From: Agromyces protaetiae | Lineage (GTDB): Bacteria > Actinomycetota > Actinomycetes > Actinomycetales > Microbacteriaceae | Direction: 5' to 3' | Assembly (NCBI RefSeq): GCF_004135405.1 | Contig: NZ_CP035491.1 | Coordinates: forward strand, 62,001 to 126,000 | DNA length: 64,000 bases | Shown here: piece by piece, positions 62,246-64,000 of the stretch | How positions within the stretch are numbered: the stretch's first letter is position 1 | Layout of the letters: the number at the start of each line of letters is the position of its first letter | Program-made: the position numbers and the translations under genes | The notes under the pieces: generated by a model | What the model was told of the DNA's origin: nothing | Databases searched by the model: none | The model's input: only the letters and a program-made list of their open reading frames with translations

Positions 62246-63568
62246 ATGACCACGACCGCTGCCGAAGAAACCGGTACCCCGACACGCATGCCGAGCGAGG
62301 AGCGCAAGGTCCTCGCCTCGACGCTCGTCGGCACCTCGATCGAGTGGTACGACTTCTTCATCTACGCACAGGCCGCCGGCCTCGTGCTCGCCCCGCTCTT
62401 CCTGGCGCCCGTCGCCGAGTCCTCCCCCGGCCTCGCCCAGGTGCTCTCGTTCGCGACGATCGGCATCTCGTTCCTCTTCCGCCCGCTCGGCGCGATCGTC
62501 GCGGGCCACCTCGGCGACAAGCTCGGCCGCAAGAAGATGCTCGTCTTCACGCTCATCATGATGGGCCTCTCGACGGCGCTCATCGGCCTCCTGCCGACGT
62601 ATGCCGCGATCGGCATCGCCGCGCCCGTCCTCCTCATCACCCTCCGCATCCTGCAGGGCTTCTCGGCGGGCGGCGAGTGGGGCGGCGCAGCCCTCATGGC
62701 CGTCGAGCACGCCCCCACGAAGCGCCGCGGCTACTTCGGCGCGTACCCGCAGATCGGCGTGCCCGTCGGCATGATCCTCGCGACCGCGACCCTCTGGGTC
62801 CTCACGTCGTCGATGTCGCCCGAGGCGTTCCTCGAGTGGGGCTGGCGCGTGCCGTTCCTGCTGTCGATCGTGCTCATCTTCGTCGGCTACCTCATCCGCC
62901 GCGCGGTCGACGAGAGCCCCGTCTTCAAGGACCTCCAGCAGCGCAAGAAGGAGTCGTCGGCTCCCCTCGGCCAGCTCTTCCGCCACAACACCAAGCAGGT
63001 CGTGCTCACGGCGATCATCTTCATCGGCAATAACGCCGCCGGGTACCTCCTCATCGCGTTCTTCTCGACCTACGCCGTGACCGTCCTCAAGATGGACCGC
63101 CCGACCGTGCTCCTCGCGACGACCCTCGCGTCGTTCGGCTGGCTCGCGTTCACGCTCCTCGGCGGTCGCATCTCCGACACCCTCGGCCGTGTGCGCACCT
63201 TCCAGCTCGGCTACGGCCTCCTCGCGCTCTGGGCGGTGCCGATGTGGTTCCTCATCGACACGGGGAACATCGTCTGGTACTTCGTCGCGCTCTTCGTCAT
63301 GACGATCGGCCTCGGCCTCTCGTACGGCCCGCAGGCGGCGCTCTACGCCGAGATGTTCCCCGCGAAGGTGCGCTACTCGGGCGTCTCGATCGGCTACGCG
63401 CTCGGCGCCATCCTCGGCGGTGCGTTCGCGCCCATGATCGCCGAGGCGCTCATGAACGCGACCGGCAAGTCGTGGACGATCGGCGTGTACATCGCGATCG
63501 CCGCGGTGGTCTCGTTCATCGGCGTCTCGCTCGTCAAGGAGCCGAAGGGCGTCGACCTGCGCGGCTGA
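62246..63568 (+). CDS. MFS transporter, metabolite:H+ symporter (MHS) type
   Basis: This 440-residue protein has 12 helices and the MHS-family signatures GTSIEWYDFFIYAQAAGLVL, FRPLGAIVAGHLGDKLGRKK, RILQGFSAGGEWGGA and GYFGAYPQIGVPVG. The family takes up organic acids, osmolytes or aromatic acids (shikimate-, ProP-like). Substrate not determined by sequence. It has an operator candidate upstream. A terminator follows that also serves the convergent recombinase-like gene. Confidence 0.93.
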   Translation: MTTTAAEETGTPTRMPSEERKVLASTLVGTSIEWYDFFIYAQAAGLVLAPLFLAPVAESSPGLAQVLSFATIGISFLFRPLGAIVAGHLGDKLGRKKMLVFTLIMMGLSTALIGLLPTYAAIGIAAPVLLITLRILQGFSAGGEWGGAALMAVEHAPTKRRGYFGAYPQIGVPVGMILATATLWVLTSSMSPEAFLEWGWRVPFLLSIVLIFVGYLIRRAVDESPVFKDLQQRKKESSAPLGQLFRHNTKQVVLTAIIFIGNNAAGYLLIAFFSTYAVTVLKMDRPTVLLATTLASFGWLAFTLLGGRISDTLGRVRTFQLGYGLLALWAVPMWFLIDTGNIVWYFVALFVMTIGLGLSYGPQAALYAEMFPAKVRYSGVSIGYALGAILGGAFAPMIAEALMNATGKSWTIGVYIAIAAVVSFIGVSLVKEPKGVDLRG

Positions 63569-63597
63569 CGCGCGGCTGACGCGCGGCACGACGCAGA

Positions 63598-63630
63598 AGA
63601 GCGGCGGATGTCTCGGACATCCGCCGCTCT
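63598..63630. terminator. Bidirectional hairpin terminator
   Basis: A perfect 14-bp stem (63598-63611 with 63617-63630) with five-base loop lies between two convergent genes. No clear T-run follows, but the stem is strong. The stem centre contains the GGATGTC-type motif. Confidence 0.7.
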
Positions 63631-63663
63631 GCCGTGTCTGCCTGCGCGCTCCTTAACCGGTGC

Positions 63664-64000
63664 CTACTTCACCGGCGCGTCGACGAGGTGCCGCGCCCCG
63701 TGGCTCAGCACCTTGACGACGAGGTTGTGGCGGCGGAGCGTTTGGATCGTGCGCGTGACCTCGTCGGCCGTGCGGCCGAGGGCGCGCTCGGTCGAGACCA
63801 CGAGCACGTCGCCCGCGCGCAGGGTGCCGAAGAGTCGGCCGAGCCGCTGCTCCCACGTCTCGAGGGTCTCGGGCGCGGGGAACTTGAAGTCGAGGATCTG
63901 CACGCCGAAGGCGGAGAGGTCTTCGCGCTGCTGGAGGATCGAGGGCATGTCGTCGCGCGCGACCACGAGCCCGACGAGGCGCGACCCCTCGGGCTTCGCC
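63664..64000 (-). CDS. Recombinase-like (resolvase N-terminal) protein, partial, degenerate
   Basis: At least 111 residues, open to the window edge. The part present looks like the serine-recombinase N-terminal domain: VSTERALGRTADEVTRTIQT (in place of the usual Asp-Arg-Leu-Ala-Arg helix region), then NLVVKVLSHGARHL. The expected catalytic Ser in a VRVS-type strand is missing: the strand reads GLVVARDDMPSILQQRE, with Asp-Asp in that position. The helix-turn-helix domain is absent as the gene ends soon after. It is probably a non-catalytic relative. Confidence 0.6.
   Translation of the reverse strand, partial: AKPEGSRLVGLVVARDDMPSILQQREDLSAFGVQILDFKFPAPETLETWEQRLGRLFGTLRAGDVLVVSTERALGRTADEVTRTIQTLRRHNLVVKVLSHGARHLVDAPVK

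Overview
The window is GC-rich chromosomal DNA, gene-dense on both strands, and looks like a high-GC actinobacterium of the Microbacteriaceae type. The grounds are the GTG starts, many apparently leaderless promoters (TAnnnT, then 6-7 nt, then the start codon), an LAETG sorting signal, a DUF222/HNH (13E12-type) endonuclease, a ClpC-type ATPase behind a HAIR-like box, and constant recurrence of GGATGCC/GGATGTC and their complements. The genus cannot be fixed from this sequence. No rRNA, tRNA, CRISPR array, IS element or prophage was seen.

Left part (1-16 kb): two very large codirectional proteins of unknown function open the window, the first cut by the edge. Then come an alpha/beta hydrolase with a small partner, and a large LuxR-type ATPase directly upstream of a DyP peroxidase and a family 1 encapsulin. 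The peroxidase carries a C-terminal cargo-loading peptide, so this is a peroxidase nanocompartment operon. A sortase-type surface protein follows, with an unusually hairpin-rich leader, then an endonuclease/exonuclease/phosphatase-fold protein, an NYN-like protein and small enzymes.

Middle part (16-38 kb): a methyltransferase and a frameshifted N-terminal-HTH/ATPase regulator lead into a carbohydrate island. It holds an IclR regulator, an extra TatA, two sugar ABC permeases, a Tat-type lipoprotein binding protein, a frameshifted FAD-dependent oxidoreductase, a TetR regulator and a 1635-residue secreted GH2 glycosidase. The logic is extracellular cleavage, uptake and oxidation; no ABC ATPase is encoded, so a shared one is presumed. 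After it lie the ClpC-type ATPase, a Phd/VapC-type toxin-antitoxin pair and the HNH protein.

Right part (38-64 kb): mostly housekeeping and accessory single genes. These include a DUF805 protein, a NERD protein, a LysR/EamA pair, a zincin metallopeptidase, a putative Zn phospholipase, an ECF41-type sigma factor coupled to a carboxymuconolactone decarboxylase-like protein with a matching promoter, an aldo/keto reductase, an XRE/nucleotidyltransferase pair with an internally deleted second gene, a phosphoketolase, a MEDS/GAF-LuxR/epoxide hydrolase/hydrolase set, an ABC-F ATPase, a sarcosine oxidase-like enzyme, a TetR/DUF4386 pair with repeated operators, an MHS-type transporter and an edge-truncated recombinase-like gene.

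Four places show an exactly one-base loss inside a short G or C run: 18316, 24850, 41699 and 42775. The last one breaks two convergent genes at once. This pattern suggests a homopolymer error in the assembly rather than independent gene decay and should be kept in mind when using these gene calls.
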